Assembly: GCA_020073645.1 (NCBI GenBank)
Contig: JAIQET010000038.1
Coordinates: forward strand, 1 to 41,891
Direction: 5' to 3'
DNA from: Terriglobia bacterium
GTDB lineage: Bacteria > Acidobacteriota > Terriglobia > Terriglobales > Acidobacteriaceae
DNA: 41,891 bases
Part shown: positions 17,858-26,281 of the stretch, piece after piece
How the letters are laid out: the number at the start of each line of letters is the position of its first letter
Numbering within the stretch: the first letter of the stretch is position 1
Position numbers and translations under genes: made by a program
Notes under the pieces: model-generated
What the model was told of the DNA's origin: nothing
The model's database searches: none
What the model saw: the letters and a program-made list of their open reading frames with translations, nothing else

Positions 17858-18291
17858 ACTCAGCAACCCGCCGAATTCATCTGGCTATCGCCATCCTCGC
17901 CGTCGCAGGTGCCATCGTCTCCTCAGTGTCGCTCTATCACCACTACGGCACCTCGCAGACCTCGTTCTGCGACTTTGGCGAAAACTTCAACTGCGACATC
18001 GTCAACCGCAGCGTGTATTCCTCGGTGTTCGGGATTCCGGTCGCGCTCATTGGCATTGCCGGCTACGTGGCGCTGCTGGCGCTGGCCACCCTGTACCGCG
18101 CCCAGGCCAGGACTCCCGCCCTGCTGCTCATCGCTTCGACCCTGGGCCTGGGCTTTACGTTCTACCTGACCTACATCGAAGCGTTTGTGCTGGGGGCATG
18201 GTGCATCTTGTGCCTGTCGTCGTTGGTTTTGATTCTTTTGATCACTGTCTTGTCGTCGGTATTGGTAGCCCAGTTCATGCGAAAGGTTTGA
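17854..18291 (+). CDS. Vitamin K epoxide reductase (VKOR) family protein
   Basis: 145 residues, about four transmembrane helices. The loop cysteines C39 and C47 (FCDFGENFNCDIVN) and the active-site pair WCILC (C117, C120) in the last helical region are all conserved, as are the serine-rich VYSSVFGIPVALIGIAGY block and its loop. Bacterial VKORs pass electrons from a thioredoxin-like oxidase to quinone and replace DsbB. The ATGA overlap with the thioredoxin-like gene shows that the two are made together. Confidence 0.92.
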   Translation: MNSATRRIHLAIAILAVAGAIVSSVSLYHHYGTSQTSFCDFGENFNCDIVNRSVYSSVFGIPVALIGIAGYVALLALATLYRAQARTPALLLIASTLGLGFTFYLTYIEAFVLGAWCILCLSSLVLILLITVLSSVLVAQFMRKV

Positions 18292-18296
18292 ACCCT

Positions 18297-18345
18297 GTAG
18301 CGCCGGCGTCTCGCCGGCTGTCGTGGGGGCGTCTCGCCCCCACAC
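18297..18345. repeat. Palindromic repeat, GCCGGCG(T)C class, plus a second hairpin
   Basis: GTAGCGCCGGCGTCTCGCCG at 18297-18316 is a close copy of 13480-13499. It is followed by a second palindrome, GTGGGGGCGTCTCGCCCCCAC, at 18323-18343 (written as GTGGGGGCG, TCT, CGCCCCCAC). Both lie between the VKOR stop and the esterase start. Confidence 0.75.
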
Positions 18346-18356
18346 CCTAGGGAAAG

Positions 18357-19181
18357 ATGACTGCCGAAGCAGCCCAATCCGTCCCCAATCCCTCCGTGGT
18401 CGGCGACCTGCGCCTGCACGAATTCCAGAGCCGGATCTTCAACAACCAGCGCCTGCTCCGTGTCTGGCTGCCGCCAGCCTACGACGCCCCGGAAAACAAA
18501 GATCGCCACTATCCCGTGTTCTATCTCAACGACGGCCAGAACCTGTTCGATCGCGGCACCGCCTTCGGCGGGGTCGAATGGCAAGTGGACGAGACCGCCG
18601 ACCGCCTCATCCGCGAAAACAAAATTCCGCCGCTGATCATCGTCGGCATCGACCATGCGCAAAAAGATCGCATCCGCGAATTCCTCGCCTACCGCACCAT
18701 GAATCCGCCAGTGCTGCGCCCGCAGGGCAAGCGCTATCCGGAATTTCTCTTGAACGAGGTCATGCCGTTTCTGTATCACCGTTACCGCATCGCCCGCGGC
18801 CCGGAGAACACCGGCCTCGGCGGATCGTCGCTGGGCGCCATCGTGTCGCTGTACACGGTGATCGACCGCCCGGGCATATTCGGACGCCTGCTGCTGGAGA
18901 GCCCCTCGCTGTTCGTCTGCAACCGCCGGATGCTGAAATACAGCCACGCTTTCCGCCAATGGCCAGAGAGAATGTTTCTGGCCATGGGAACCAAAGAAGC
19001 TGGCCGCGAAGACAAAGACAAACAGGTAGTCGAAGACGTCCGCGAACTGGAACGCATCCTGCGCCGCGAAGGTCTGCGCGACGACCGCTTGCGGGTGATG
19101 ATCGACGAAGGCGCGATCCACAGCGAGCGGGAGTGGGCCAAACGGTTCCCGGAAGCGCTGACCTTCCTCTTCGCACCGTAA
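18357..19181 (+). CDS. Alpha/beta-hydrolase, putative esterase (Fes/esterase-D-like)
   Basis: 274 residues, no signal peptide. The nucleophile elbow is GSSLG (S158 in GLGGSSLGA). YPVFYLNDGQNLFD, IIVGIDHAQKDRI and the C-terminal DEGAIHSEREW, which carries the likely catalytic histidine, fit the PF00756-type esterases (enterochelin esterase and tributyrin esterase relatives). Cytosolic acyl-ester or siderophore-ester hydrolysis is expected; the substrate is unknown. It may belong to the preceding transcript, though palindromic repeats separate it. Confidence 0.83.
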   Translation: MTAEAAQSVPNPSVVGDLRLHEFQSRIFNNQRLLRVWLPPAYDAPENKDRHYPVFYLNDGQNLFDRGTAFGGVEWQVDETADRLIRENKIPPLIIVGIDHAQKDRIREFLAYRTMNPPVLRPQGKRYPEFLLNEVMPFLYHRYRIARGPENTGLGGSSLGAIVSLYTVIDRPGIFGRLLLESPSLFVCNRRMLKYSHAFRQWPERMFLAMGTKEAGREDKDKQVVEDVRELERILRREGLRDDRLRVMIDEGAIHSEREWAKRFPEALTFLFAP

Positions 19182-19196
19182 ACCGCTGACAAAAGC

Positions 19197-19288
19197 TGTC
19201 ATTCCGAGCGAAGCGAGGAATCCCTACCCTCGTCACGAACGGCGGTGGAGGATGCTTCCCCATCGCCTGGCTCACACTCAGCATGACA
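19197..19288. repeat. Dispersed repeat-like element with terminal inverted repeats
   Basis: TGTCATTCCGAG at 19197-19208 and CTCAGCATGACA at 19277-19288 are inverted copies with two mismatches, enclosing CGAAGCGAGGAATCCC. This type of sequence (a TGTCAT end followed by GAGCGAAGCGAGGAATC) is familiar from repetitive intergenic DNA of acidobacteria and other soil phyla. Only one copy is seen in this window. Confidence 0.55.
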
Positions 19289-19393
19289 ATTCCTAACTGC
19301 GAGATAATCTTGTCCAGTACCTCCCCGCTTGCGCCCGCCCCTTCTCCGTGAGTAAGATGTTTTCTCTCTTTTCCCTCCCAGGAGGCCGTCTCC

Positions 19394-22300
19394 ATGACTC
19401 GCAAAAATCTGTGCCTTACTTTGGCTGTCCTTTGTCTGATTCTCTTCGCCACCTTCGCCCCCGCTCAACAGTTCAACGACGCCCTGATGAAAGGCATGAA
19501 GTGGCGCCTGGTCGGGCCTTTCCGCGGCGGACGTGTGCTCGCGGTCACCGGCATTCCCGGCAATCCCTACACCTTCTACTTTGGCGGCGTCGCCGGAGGC
19601 GTCTGGCGCACCACCGACGGCGGCATCACCTGGACGCCGCTCACCGATAAAGAACCCTTCGCCTCGATCGGCGCTATCGCCGTGGCTGAGTCCAATCCCA
19701 GCGTGATCTACGTCGGCACCGGCGAATCTTGCATCCGCGGCAATATTTCCTACGGCAACGGCGTGTACAAGTCCACCGACGGCGGCAAGAGCTGGAGCTA
19801 CATCGGTCTGAAGGACACCCAACACATCGCCCGCGTGTTGGTGAACCCGCACAACCCCGACATCGTCTACGTGGCCGCGCTGGGCCATGCCTACGGCCCC
19901 AATCCCGACCGCGGCGTCTACCGCTCCGCCGACGGCGGCAAGACCTGGGACAAAGTTCTCTACAAGGACGACAAGACCGGCGCCATTGATCTCGCCTTCG
20001 ATCCCCACAATCCCAACGTGATGTTCGCTGCTCTCTACCAGGTGCAGCGCACCCCCTGGAGCCTGGAAAGCGGCGGCCCGGGCAGCGGCCTCTATCGCTC
20101 CGTGGATGCCGGCGCAACCTGGAAGCGTCTGGAAGGGAAGGGTCTGCCCTCCGGCATCATGGGCCGAATCGGCGTGTCGGTATCGGGCGCGGATTCCAAC
20201 CGCATCTACGCGCTCATCGAAGCCAAGGAAGGCGGCCTGTTCCGCACCGACGACGGCGGCGACACCTGGTCCAAGGTCAACGACGACCAGCGCCTCACCC
20301 AGCGCGCCTGGTACTTCACTCACATCTTCGCCGACCCGCGCAGCGTGGACACCGTCTACATGCTCAACACCGGCATGTTCCGCTCGACCGACGGCGGCCG
20401 CAGCATCAACCTGCTGCCCGCGCCCCACGGCGACCATCACGGCTTGTGGATCGATCCCGTCAACCCGCAGCGCATGATCAATGGCAACGATGGCGGCGCT
20501 ACCATCAGCGTGGACGGCGGCAAGACCTGGAGCACGGAATACAATCAGCCCACCGCGCAGTTCTATCACGTGGCCGCCGACAATCGTTTCCTCTACTACC
20601 TCTACGGCGCCCAGCAGGACAACAGCACCGTGGGAATCGCCAGCCGCAGCGACGACGGCTACATCGGCCGCCAGCACTGGTATGACGTGGGCGGCGGTGA
20701 AAGCGGCTACATCATCCCCGATCCCCGTGACGCCAACATTGTCTACGCCGGCTCCGGCGGCGGCGCGCTTACTCGCTTCGACAAGCGCACCGAACAGGAG
20801 CAGGACATTACCGTCTGGCCGGTGGACAGCAGCGGCCACGGCGCCAAGGACAACCGCTATCGCCAGGCCTGGACCGATCCCATCGCCATGTCTCCGCAAA
20901 ATCCCGACGTCCTCTACACCGCGGCAGAGGTCATCTTCAAGACCACCGACCACGGTCTGAGCTGGACCACCATCAGCCCCGACCTGACCCGCAACGACAA
21001 GAGCAAGCAGGAAAGCTCCGGCGGTCCCATCACCAAGGACAACACCACCGTCGAGTATTACGACACCGTATTCACCATCGCCGAATCGCCGGTGCAGAAG
21101 GACCTGATCTGGGCGGGCACCGACGATGGCTTGATCCAACTCACCCGCGATGGCGGCCAGCACTGGATCAACGTCACGCCCAAAGGCATTCCCGAATGGA
21201 GCATGGTCAGCCTGATTGAAGCCTCTCCCCACGATGCGGGAACTGCCTACGCGGCCGTCGACGCCCACAAGCTCGATGACTACCGGCCCTACATCTTCAA
21301 GACCTCCGACTTCGGCAAGTCCTGGACGAAGATCACCGCCGGCATTCCCGATGGCGCTTACGTTCACGCCGTGCGCGAAGATCCCAAGCAGAAGGGCATG
21401 CTCTACGCCGGCACCGAAACCGGCGTGTTCGTCTCCTTCGACGACGGCGCCCACTGGCAGTCATTGCAGGGCAATCTTCCGACTTCGCCGATTCACGACC
21501 TCATCGTGAAGAACGACGACCTCGCCGTAGCCACGCACGGCCGCTCGTTCTGGATCCTCGACGACCTGTCCCCGTTGCGCCAGCTCAGCGCCCACGCCAA
21601 CGACGAAGTGGTCCTCTATCAACCAAGCAGCACTTACCGTCTGCGCTGGCCGGAGTTCTTTGAGCACCGCCAGCCAGTCGCGCCCAATCCGCCCACGGGC
21701 GCGGTCGTTTCTTACTACTTCAAGTCCGCTCCCAAAGACGAAGTCACTCTCGACATTCTCGACGCCCAAGGCAAGGTGGTGCGCAGCTATTCCAGTGTCG
21801 AGAAGAAGGGCGCGGAGACGCCTCCCGAGTGGCCCGACCTGGAGCCGCCGCAGGAGAAGCTTCCCGTCGAAGCCGGCATCAACCGCTTTGCCTGGAACCT
21901 GCGCTACGAATCCGCGCGCAAGCTGCCCGGCGAAGTGGGCGCTGAATTCCGTGATCGCGGCCCCGAGGCTCTGCCCGGCAACTACCAGGTCCGCCTGACC
22001 GCCAACGGCAAGTCATTCACCGCGCCGCTGGAGATCAAGCCGGATCCGCGCATCAACGTTTCCCTGGCCGACTTGCAGAAGCAGTTCGACCTGGAGATGA
22101 AGATTCGCGAACGGCTCAGCGATCTGCACCAGACGGTGAACGACATCCGCACCACGCGGGTGCAGTTCCACGGACTGCAAAGCCGGCTGAGCGGCGACCC
22201 GCGCTTCAAGAACATCCTGGCCAGCGCCGACGCCCTCGACAAGAAAATGACTCCGGTCGAGGAGCAGTTGCTGCAGGTGAAGATCAAGTCCTCGGAAGCC

Positions 22301-22570
22301 AGCCTGAACTATCCGGTCTTGATCGACGAGCAACTGCACGGCTTGTTCTTCAGCGTGGACCTGGCCGACGCCGCCCCCACCCAGCAGCAGTACGCCGCCG
22401 TGGAGGCGTTGAGCGGTCAGGCGAACCCGCTGATTGCCCAGTGGAAGCAGATCATGTCCACCGATCTGGTCGCGCTCAATGACATGATGCAGAAGGAGAG
22501 CGTGCCCGCCATCTACATCGCTCCCGCCATGGGGGAGGGGTCAGCCGCCAAAGCCGCCGGCCAGAAATAA
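19394..22570 (+). CDS. Large secreted BNR/VPS10-like beta-propeller protein
   Basis: 1058 residues. A signal peptide covers residues 1-24, ending near APA-Q. AGGAGG at 19380-19385 lies 8 bases before the ATG. From residue 30 to about 720 there are some eleven Asp-box-like repeats (TTDGGITW, STDGGKSW, SADGGKTW, SVDAGATW, DDGGDTW, VDGGKTW, TDHGLSW, RDGGQHW, SDFGKSW and others), so two sialidase-type propellers in tandem are likely. Residues 750-870 contain a FlgD-like/Fn3-like beta domain (VTLDILDAQGKVVRSY, INRFAWNLRY), and the C-terminal 180 residues are helical. The family is often annotated as glycosyl hydrolase without proof; a binding or scaffolding role outside the cytoplasm is equally possible. 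Confidence 0.88.
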   Translation: MTRKNLCLTLAVLCLILFATFAPAQQFNDALMKGMKWRLVGPFRGGRVLAVTGIPGNPYTFYFGGVAGGVWRTTDGGITWTPLTDKEPFASIGAIAVAESNPSVIYVGTGESCIRGNISYGNGVYKSTDGGKSWSYIGLKDTQHIARVLVNPHNPDIVYVAALGHAYGPNPDRGVYRSADGGKTWDKVLYKDDKTGAIDLAFDPHNPNVMFAALYQVQRTPWSLESGGPGSGLYRSVDAGATWKRLEGKGLPSGIMGRIGVSVSGADSNRIYALIEAKEGGLFRTDDGGDTWSKVNDDQRLTQRAWYFTHIFADPRSVDTVYMLNTGMFRSTDGGRSINLLPAPHGDHHGLWIDPVNPQRMINGNDGGATISVDGGKTWSTEYNQPTAQFYHVAADNRFLYYLYGAQQDNSTVGIASRSDDGYIGRQHWYDVGGGESGYIIPDPRDANIVYAGSGGGALTRFDKRTEQEQDITVWPVDSSGHGAKDNRYRQAWTDPIAMSPQNPDVLYTAAEVIFKTTDHGLSWTTISPDLTRNDKSKQESSGGPITKDNTTVEYYDTVFTIAESPVQKDLIWAGTDDGLIQLTRDGGQHWINVTPKGIPEWSMVSLIEASPHDAGTAYAAVDAHKLDDYRPYIFKTSDFGKSWTKITAGIPDGAYVHAVREDPKQKGMLYAGTETGVFVSFDDGAHWQSLQGNLPTSPIHDLIVKNDDLAVATHGRSFWILDDLSPLRQLSAHANDEVVLYQPSSTYRLRWPEFFEHRQPVAPNPPTGAVVSYYFKSAPKDEVTLDILDAQGKVVRSYSSVEKKGAETPPEWPDLEPPQEKLPVEAGINRFAWNLRYESARKLPGEVGAEFRDRGPEALPGNYQVRLTANGKSFTAPLEIKPDPRINVSLADLQKQFDLEMKIRERLSDLHQTVNDIRTTRVQFHGLQSRLSGDPRFKNILASADALDKKMTPVEEQLLQVKIKSSEASLNYPVLIDEQLHGLFFSVDLADAAPTQQQYAAVEALSGQANPLIAQWKQIMSTDLVALNDMMQKESVPAIYIAPAMGEGSAAKAAGQK

Positions 22571-22590
22571 TCACCCGAGGGGCACCCGGG

Positions 22591-22860
22591 CATTTCTGGC
22601 AAAAGAGATACTACGATTTCAACATTCGAAATTACCCGCAGTTTGTGGAGAAGCTGCGCTACCTTCATCGCAATCCGGTGAAGGCTGGGTTGTGCGAACG
22701 TCCGGAGGATTGGGAGTGTAGCAGTTTTCGCCACTACGCAACTGGGTGTGAGGGGCGGGTTGAGATCGAGTCAGAATGGACGGCAAGAAAACGCGAACGA
22801 GCGGCGGGAAGACTTTGTCCAGCGGTAGAACTGCCCCACTCAAGCCAAAACCGGGCTTGA
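22591..22860 (+). pseudogene. RAYT (REP-associated tyrosine transposase) remnant, C-terminal half
   Basis: The frame starting HFWQKRYYDFNIRN and continuing EKLRYLHRNPVKAGL, RPEDWECSSFRHYATG and VEIESEWTARKRER is collinear with residues 96-165 of the intact RAYT at 38829-39401 and similar throughout. The N-terminal half with the HUH motif is missing, and the fragment starts right after the preceding gene. Its last codons run into the palindrome at 22835-22865, just as the intact copy ends inside its own REP hairpin. Confidence 0.88.
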
Positions 22861-22865
22861 GTGGG
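22835..22865. repeat. REP-type hairpin between two RAYT remnants
   Basis: CCCACTCAAGCC (22835-22846) pairs perfectly with GGCTTGAGTGGG (22854-22865), 7-nt loop. It occupies the same place relative to the transposase end as the CCCCACCCGAGC hairpin at 38844-38874, and has the same design with a different stem sequence. Confidence 0.8.
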
Positions 22866-22876
22866 CCACCGGTCCC

Positions 22877-22990
22877 TCAAAAGTTAGATTGGGCGCCGTT
22901 GCCCAGGGCCACCCGCCGTCGGCGATAACAACTGAACGTGAGGAAGTGAAGCTGACTAGATTCCTGAAAGCGCTTCAGTCCCCAAGGCAT
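22877..22990 (-). pseudogene. RAYT remnant, N-terminal fragment on the opposite strand
   Basis: Read on the minus strand from the ATG at 22990: MPWGLKRFQESSQLHFLTFS, then CYRRRR. This matches the first 25 residues of the intact RAYT (MPWGLKRYQQARQLHFVTFS, CYRREP), after which the similarity ends and a stop follows at 22877. Together with 22591-22860 it forms two convergent transposase pieces around a hairpin, from an inversion or from two decayed insertions. The 80 bases up to 23070 hold nothing else recognisable. Confidence 0.85.
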
Positions 22991-23070
22991 GAGGGAAAGT
23001 TATCCTCGCAACCCATCGGGGTCTGTGACGGATGAACACCCCCGCCCACGTGGGAATAGAGGATTAAGTT

Positions 23071-23484
23071 TTATGACTCTTCACTCACGGCGAGATCGAA
23101 CGCTTCACGCAAAAACGGAATGATCGTGCGCAGGTCCGCGGCGGTCCGGACAAGGGCGACGTGTGAGACGCGGTTGCCGCTCTGCCCGATTTTGATGAAG
23201 CACGGCGCGGCGGCCTTGCGACCGAGGTGAATCACCACGCGCAGTGCATCCCGCATGACCGTCAGGTCCGCAAAGATGCGTGTCGTGCGGAACAGCGCGT
23301 ACCGGTTACGTGTGACTACCTCCACGTCGCCAAAGCCCCTTACGGTGGTCTCGAGTTTCCGGTAGAGATCGGTAAGTGCCGGTGGCCTACTTTTGAGCAA
23401 GGTAGCAGCGCTGCCGACCCCGCACGCGTGACGTTGGTTGACCTGCCGAAAGGTCCGATTACACCGCGGACATGCCCAACTCAT
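23071..23484 (-). CDS. DUF5655-like protein with N-terminal zinc-finger-like motif
   Basis: 137 residues. It begins MSWACPRCNRTFRQVNQRHAC, a CxxC...HxC arrangement that could bind zinc. The remainder (LYRKLETTVRGFGDVEVVTRNRYALF..., FADLTVMRDALRVVIHLGRK..., GNRVSHVALVRTAADL) follows the pattern of DUF5655 proteins. That domain has no established biochemistry; it is often seen with restriction or DUF4287 proteins. It is 21 bases downstream of the BNR gene on the same strand and could share its transcript, but the functions look unrelated. Confidence 0.78.
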   Translation of the reverse strand: MSWACPRCNRTFRQVNQRHACGVGSAATLLKSRPPALTDLYRKLETTVRGFGDVEVVTRNRYALFRTTRIFADLTVMRDALRVVIHLGRKAAAPCFIKIGQSGNRVSHVALVRTAADLRTIIPFLREAFDLAVSEES

Positions 23485-23505
23485 AAAGTCTTTACCCGCA
23501 CCCGC

Positions 23506-24987
23506 CTACTTTTTCCGGACCGGGTATCTTCCCTCATCGTCGTAGTACAACTTCCGCTCGTAATCTGACTTCGCACCCGGCACCGGCTTCTCCCCTTGCG
23601 AGCTGAAGCGGGGGGCGTCGGCTGCCGCTGCCAGCGGATTCTTGGTGGTGTACATGGCTTCGTCGAGCACGCTGCCCGACGGTGCTTTGGCCACTGCGAA
23701 CACCCCGAACGGATTTCCATTGGTGTACGACACGCTGATGTAATCCGCCACCATCGGTCCCAGGTCCGAAAGCGGCAGCCAGCTCAATTGCATCGGCCCG
23801 GCCAGTTGGCTTCCCCCGGTCCAGGTCTTACCACCGTCTTCCGAAGTCACAAAGCCAACGTCCAATTGGCAAGTAGAAGACGTGCACTTGGCGACCGGAT
23901 AGTAGTAATACACCAGGGTCAGGTGAGCGGTGTCGCCGGAAGTGTCGTGATCCACTCCGATCCCCGGAATAAAGTGGTCCACGGTGCTGGTGGTCGGGTC
24001 AATTGGAATGCGGCTCGGCGCAGTCCACGTCTGCCCATCGGCGGAAGTGCTCATCACAATATCGTTCGAGCTGCATCCGGTGCGAAAACGGCAATCCGCC
24101 CAGACCACGAAGACGTTTCCTGCTCCGTCAATTTCCGCGGAGGGCAAATCGAAATCGCGCAGGCCACCGGCCACCAAGTGTTCGTTGATACCGGCGATAG
24201 TCATGCTTCGTCCCCAGGTTTGCCCACCGTCGGTGGACCGAAAGGCGTTGATGCCAGAGCCCTGGAAGGGCACCACCACGGTCCCGTTGGGCTGCACCAG
24301 GGGCTCACCGCCGAGGCCGCCGGCATGGTCCGCGGAGGGCTTGCCCGGGCCCCAAGTCACTCCGCCGTCGCTGGAGGTGCTCATCAACACCTGGCCGGTA
24401 CTGGCCGCCGCGTCCCATTCCGTATAGCAATTGCCGTAAAACGGACTGCTGGAGGTGTTGTCGCACACCGTCCAGTTCTTGTCGTCGGCATGGGTCTTGT
24501 CAATGACGATCGGCTTTCCCCAGTGGATGCCATCGCGCGAGCGGCTCACGGCTACGTCCCCGATGGGGTTTATCAACGGCAGGGTCGAGATCATCCACAC
24601 GCCGTGTTTGGCGTCGTAGGCCACCGAGGGATCGGCAGCGCCATAATAAGGTCCATTCTTGTAGTTCACCGTCAAGGCCGGCAGGTAGCCCCAGGTCCAG
24701 TGGGCGCCGCCATCGATGGAAGTGGCAAAACCGACGTCGGCGCTGCCCCATCCGATGGTTCCCGGCCGCCGGGCAACGTGGAAGGCGCTCACAATGGTCG
24801 ATCCCCAGGAAAATGTGTCCGGTTCCACCTCGGTTTTGTGCACGCTATCGGAGTTGGTGAACTTGTCGATGCTGATCTTTACTAGAGGATTCTGTGCGCG
24901 GGCCGGGATGACCAGTACCGGCGAAGTGGCCAACGCCAGTGCCACCGCCACAAACGCGAAAGTCTTGCTCGGGAATGTTCGATCCAT
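23506..24987 (-). CDS. Secreted sialidase-like BNR/Asp-box protein
   Basis: 493 residues from the ATG at 24987, which has AAGGACA upstream. The signal peptide covers about 31 residues, ending PARAQ. Six Asp-box repeats are visible (SIDGGAHW, SRSRDGIHW, SSDGGVTW, STDGGQTW, TSADGQTW, SEDGGKTW), consistent with a six-bladed propeller. A few scattered cysteines may form disulfides (DCRFRTGCSS, KCTSSTCQL), which fits export together with the window's VKOR system. No proven catalytic residues, so enzymatic activity is not asserted. The C terminus is charged (YERKLYYDDEGRYPVRKK). Confidence 0.85.
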   Translation of the reverse strand: MDRTFPSKTFAFVAVALALATSPVLVIPARAQNPLVKISIDKFTNSDSVHKTEVEPDTFSWGSTIVSAFHVARRPGTIGWGSADVGFATSIDGGAHWTWGYLPALTVNYKNGPYYGAADPSVAYDAKHGVWMISTLPLINPIGDVAVSRSRDGIHWGKPIVIDKTHADDKNWTVCDNTSSSPFYGNCYTEWDAAASTGQVLMSTSSDGGVTWGPGKPSADHAGGLGGEPLVQPNGTVVVPFQGSGINAFRSTDGGQTWGRSMTIAGINEHLVAGGLRDFDLPSAEIDGAGNVFVVWADCRFRTGCSSNDIVMSTSADGQTWTAPSRIPIDPTTSTVDHFIPGIGVDHDTSGDTAHLTLVYYYYPVAKCTSSTCQLDVGFVTSEDGGKTWTGGSQLAGPMQLSWLPLSDLGPMVADYISVSYTNGNPFGVFAVAKAPSGSVLDEAMYTTKNPLAAAADAPRFSSQGEKPVPGAKSDYERKLYYDDEGRYPVRKK

Positions 24988-25225
24988 CCGATTGTCCTTA
25001 AATGAGGTTGAGCCTGCTCGGAATCATCGCGGAGAAGCCAGCCGTCGCAAGACGCGGCATCTGGCAATCCGCGTCCGGCACTATACCCCGCTGGCCGCGA
25101 GGCTGTCTATTAAGAAGGGGGTCGTGCTGCAAGCCGTACGTTTTCGCCGTGCGCAGTTGGGTCGTCTCGCCATGCCGGGTGACGAATCCGCGAGGGCCTC
25201 TTGCAACCGGTGCTAAAATTCCTGG

Positions 25226-26119
25226 TTGTCTGCCGTGACGACTCGCTCACTCGCGATCATCCTGGGCTGCATCTTCCTTCAGGCAGTCCTGTGGGCTGAG
25301 TGCGCTCCGGACCACCGTTCTGAGAAGAATTCTGGGCTATATGTCGCGGACTTTGTCGTCAATGGGACAACCAGCATTGGTTCAACCGAGCTCGCAACGA
25401 TTAGGGGCAAACTCATCGGTGCCTGTGTCGATGAGGAGAGTGACAATCTGGAACAGCTTGTACGAGCCTTGTTCGCGGACCGCGGATATTTCACGGCCAA
25501 AATCAACAGCCTTGACATCAAAACGATCGATCCACTGGCGGTGCCAAGACATGTAATGTTAGAGGCGGATATAACGGAGGGGGCGATATACAAGCTCGCA
25601 GAAATTAAGTTCGTTGGAAACCATGCCTTCACCGCGTCAACGCTTCGCGGCGCATTCACCCTCAAACCGGGCGAAGTATTCAAGAGGGACACAATAGCTA
25701 GCGGCTTGGGGGGCGTTCGGGAGCTCTACCTAGCGCGCGGGTTCCGAGATCTAATCTTCATACCCGAGACCCAGAATCTTTCCAACGCAACCGTCATTCT
25801 GACATTGAACGTCATGGAAGGCCCGCAGTACCGCATGGGTAAATTAAGAATCTCCGCCAAGCCGGAGATTGCCGATCGGCTTCAAGGCGCATGGGAATTG
25901 CCCGAAGGAGCAGTCTTTGACTTCAGCTATCCGACCAAGTACATAAACGCGAATCGATCTTTGCTGCCTACTGAATTTATCCAGGATGACTTGCGGCTGG
26001 TTCGGGACTGTCCGAACGCTTCGATTGAAGTCCGGCTGATCCTCGACCAAACGGACCCCACATTCCAATCACAGCCAACCGATGTCGAATGCAAAGGGGA
26101 CCATAGCACCGTGAAATAG
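25226..26119 (+). CDS. POTRA-domain protein without a beta-barrel
   Basis: 297 residues from the TTG at 25226; a GTG at 25235 is equally possible, and neither has a clear ribosome-binding site. A signal peptide (SLAIILGCIFLQAVLWA) is followed by two or more POTRA-like repeats, such as LVRALFADRGYFTAKINS and EIKFVGNHAFTASTLRGAF, with LKPGEVFKRDTIASGLGGVRELYLARGF typical of BamA/TamA POTRA modules. The 16-strand barrel that follows in BamA is absent: the protein stops after about 295 residues. It is presumably periplasmic and may assist outer-membrane or secreted-protein handling. The gene looks less G+C-biased at third positions than its neighbours, hinting at a different history. Confidence 0.78.
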   Translation: MSAVTTRSLAIILGCIFLQAVLWAECAPDHRSEKNSGLYVADFVVNGTTSIGSTELATIRGKLIGACVDEESDNLEQLVRALFADRGYFTAKINSLDIKTIDPLAVPRHVMLEADITEGAIYKLAEIKFVGNHAFTASTLRGAFTLKPGEVFKRDTIASGLGGVRELYLARGFRDLIFIPETQNLSNATVILTLNVMEGPQYRMGKLRISAKPEIADRLQGAWELPEGAVFDFSYPTKYINANRSLLPTEFIQDDLRLVRDCPNASIEVRLILDQTDPTFQSQPTDVECKGDHSTVK

Positions 26120-26227
26120 CGGAACGTACCGATTGGCTCGCAAACGTAAGCCGTATGTGCCGTACCGACCGATAACATTTGTTTCCGGGACGCACACTTC
26201 GTGCCGATTTCAATGTCCGCCGCAGAC

Positions 26228-26267
26228 AAACCGGACGACCCTCTTCGGGCCGTCCGTTTCTGCCTCT
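26228..26267. terminator. Bidirectional terminator-like hairpin between convergent genes
   Basis: AAACCGGACGACCC and GGGCCGTCCGTTT form an imperfect stem around TCTTC (26228-26258), with a T-rich tract (TTTCTGCCTCTTT) on the plus side and AAA on the other. It sits between the convergent POTRA and FecR genes, where a shared terminator is expected. Confidence 0.65.
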
Positions 26268-26281
26268 TTAAGAAGAATGAC

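Noticed and set aside
19199..21454. A 751-codon open frame on the minus strand opposite the BNR propeller gene
   Set aside because: It is the complement of a strongly biased high-GC gene, has Gly/Val/Ala/Asp-rich composition without any domain, and the plus-strand protein has clear Asp boxes and a signal peptide.
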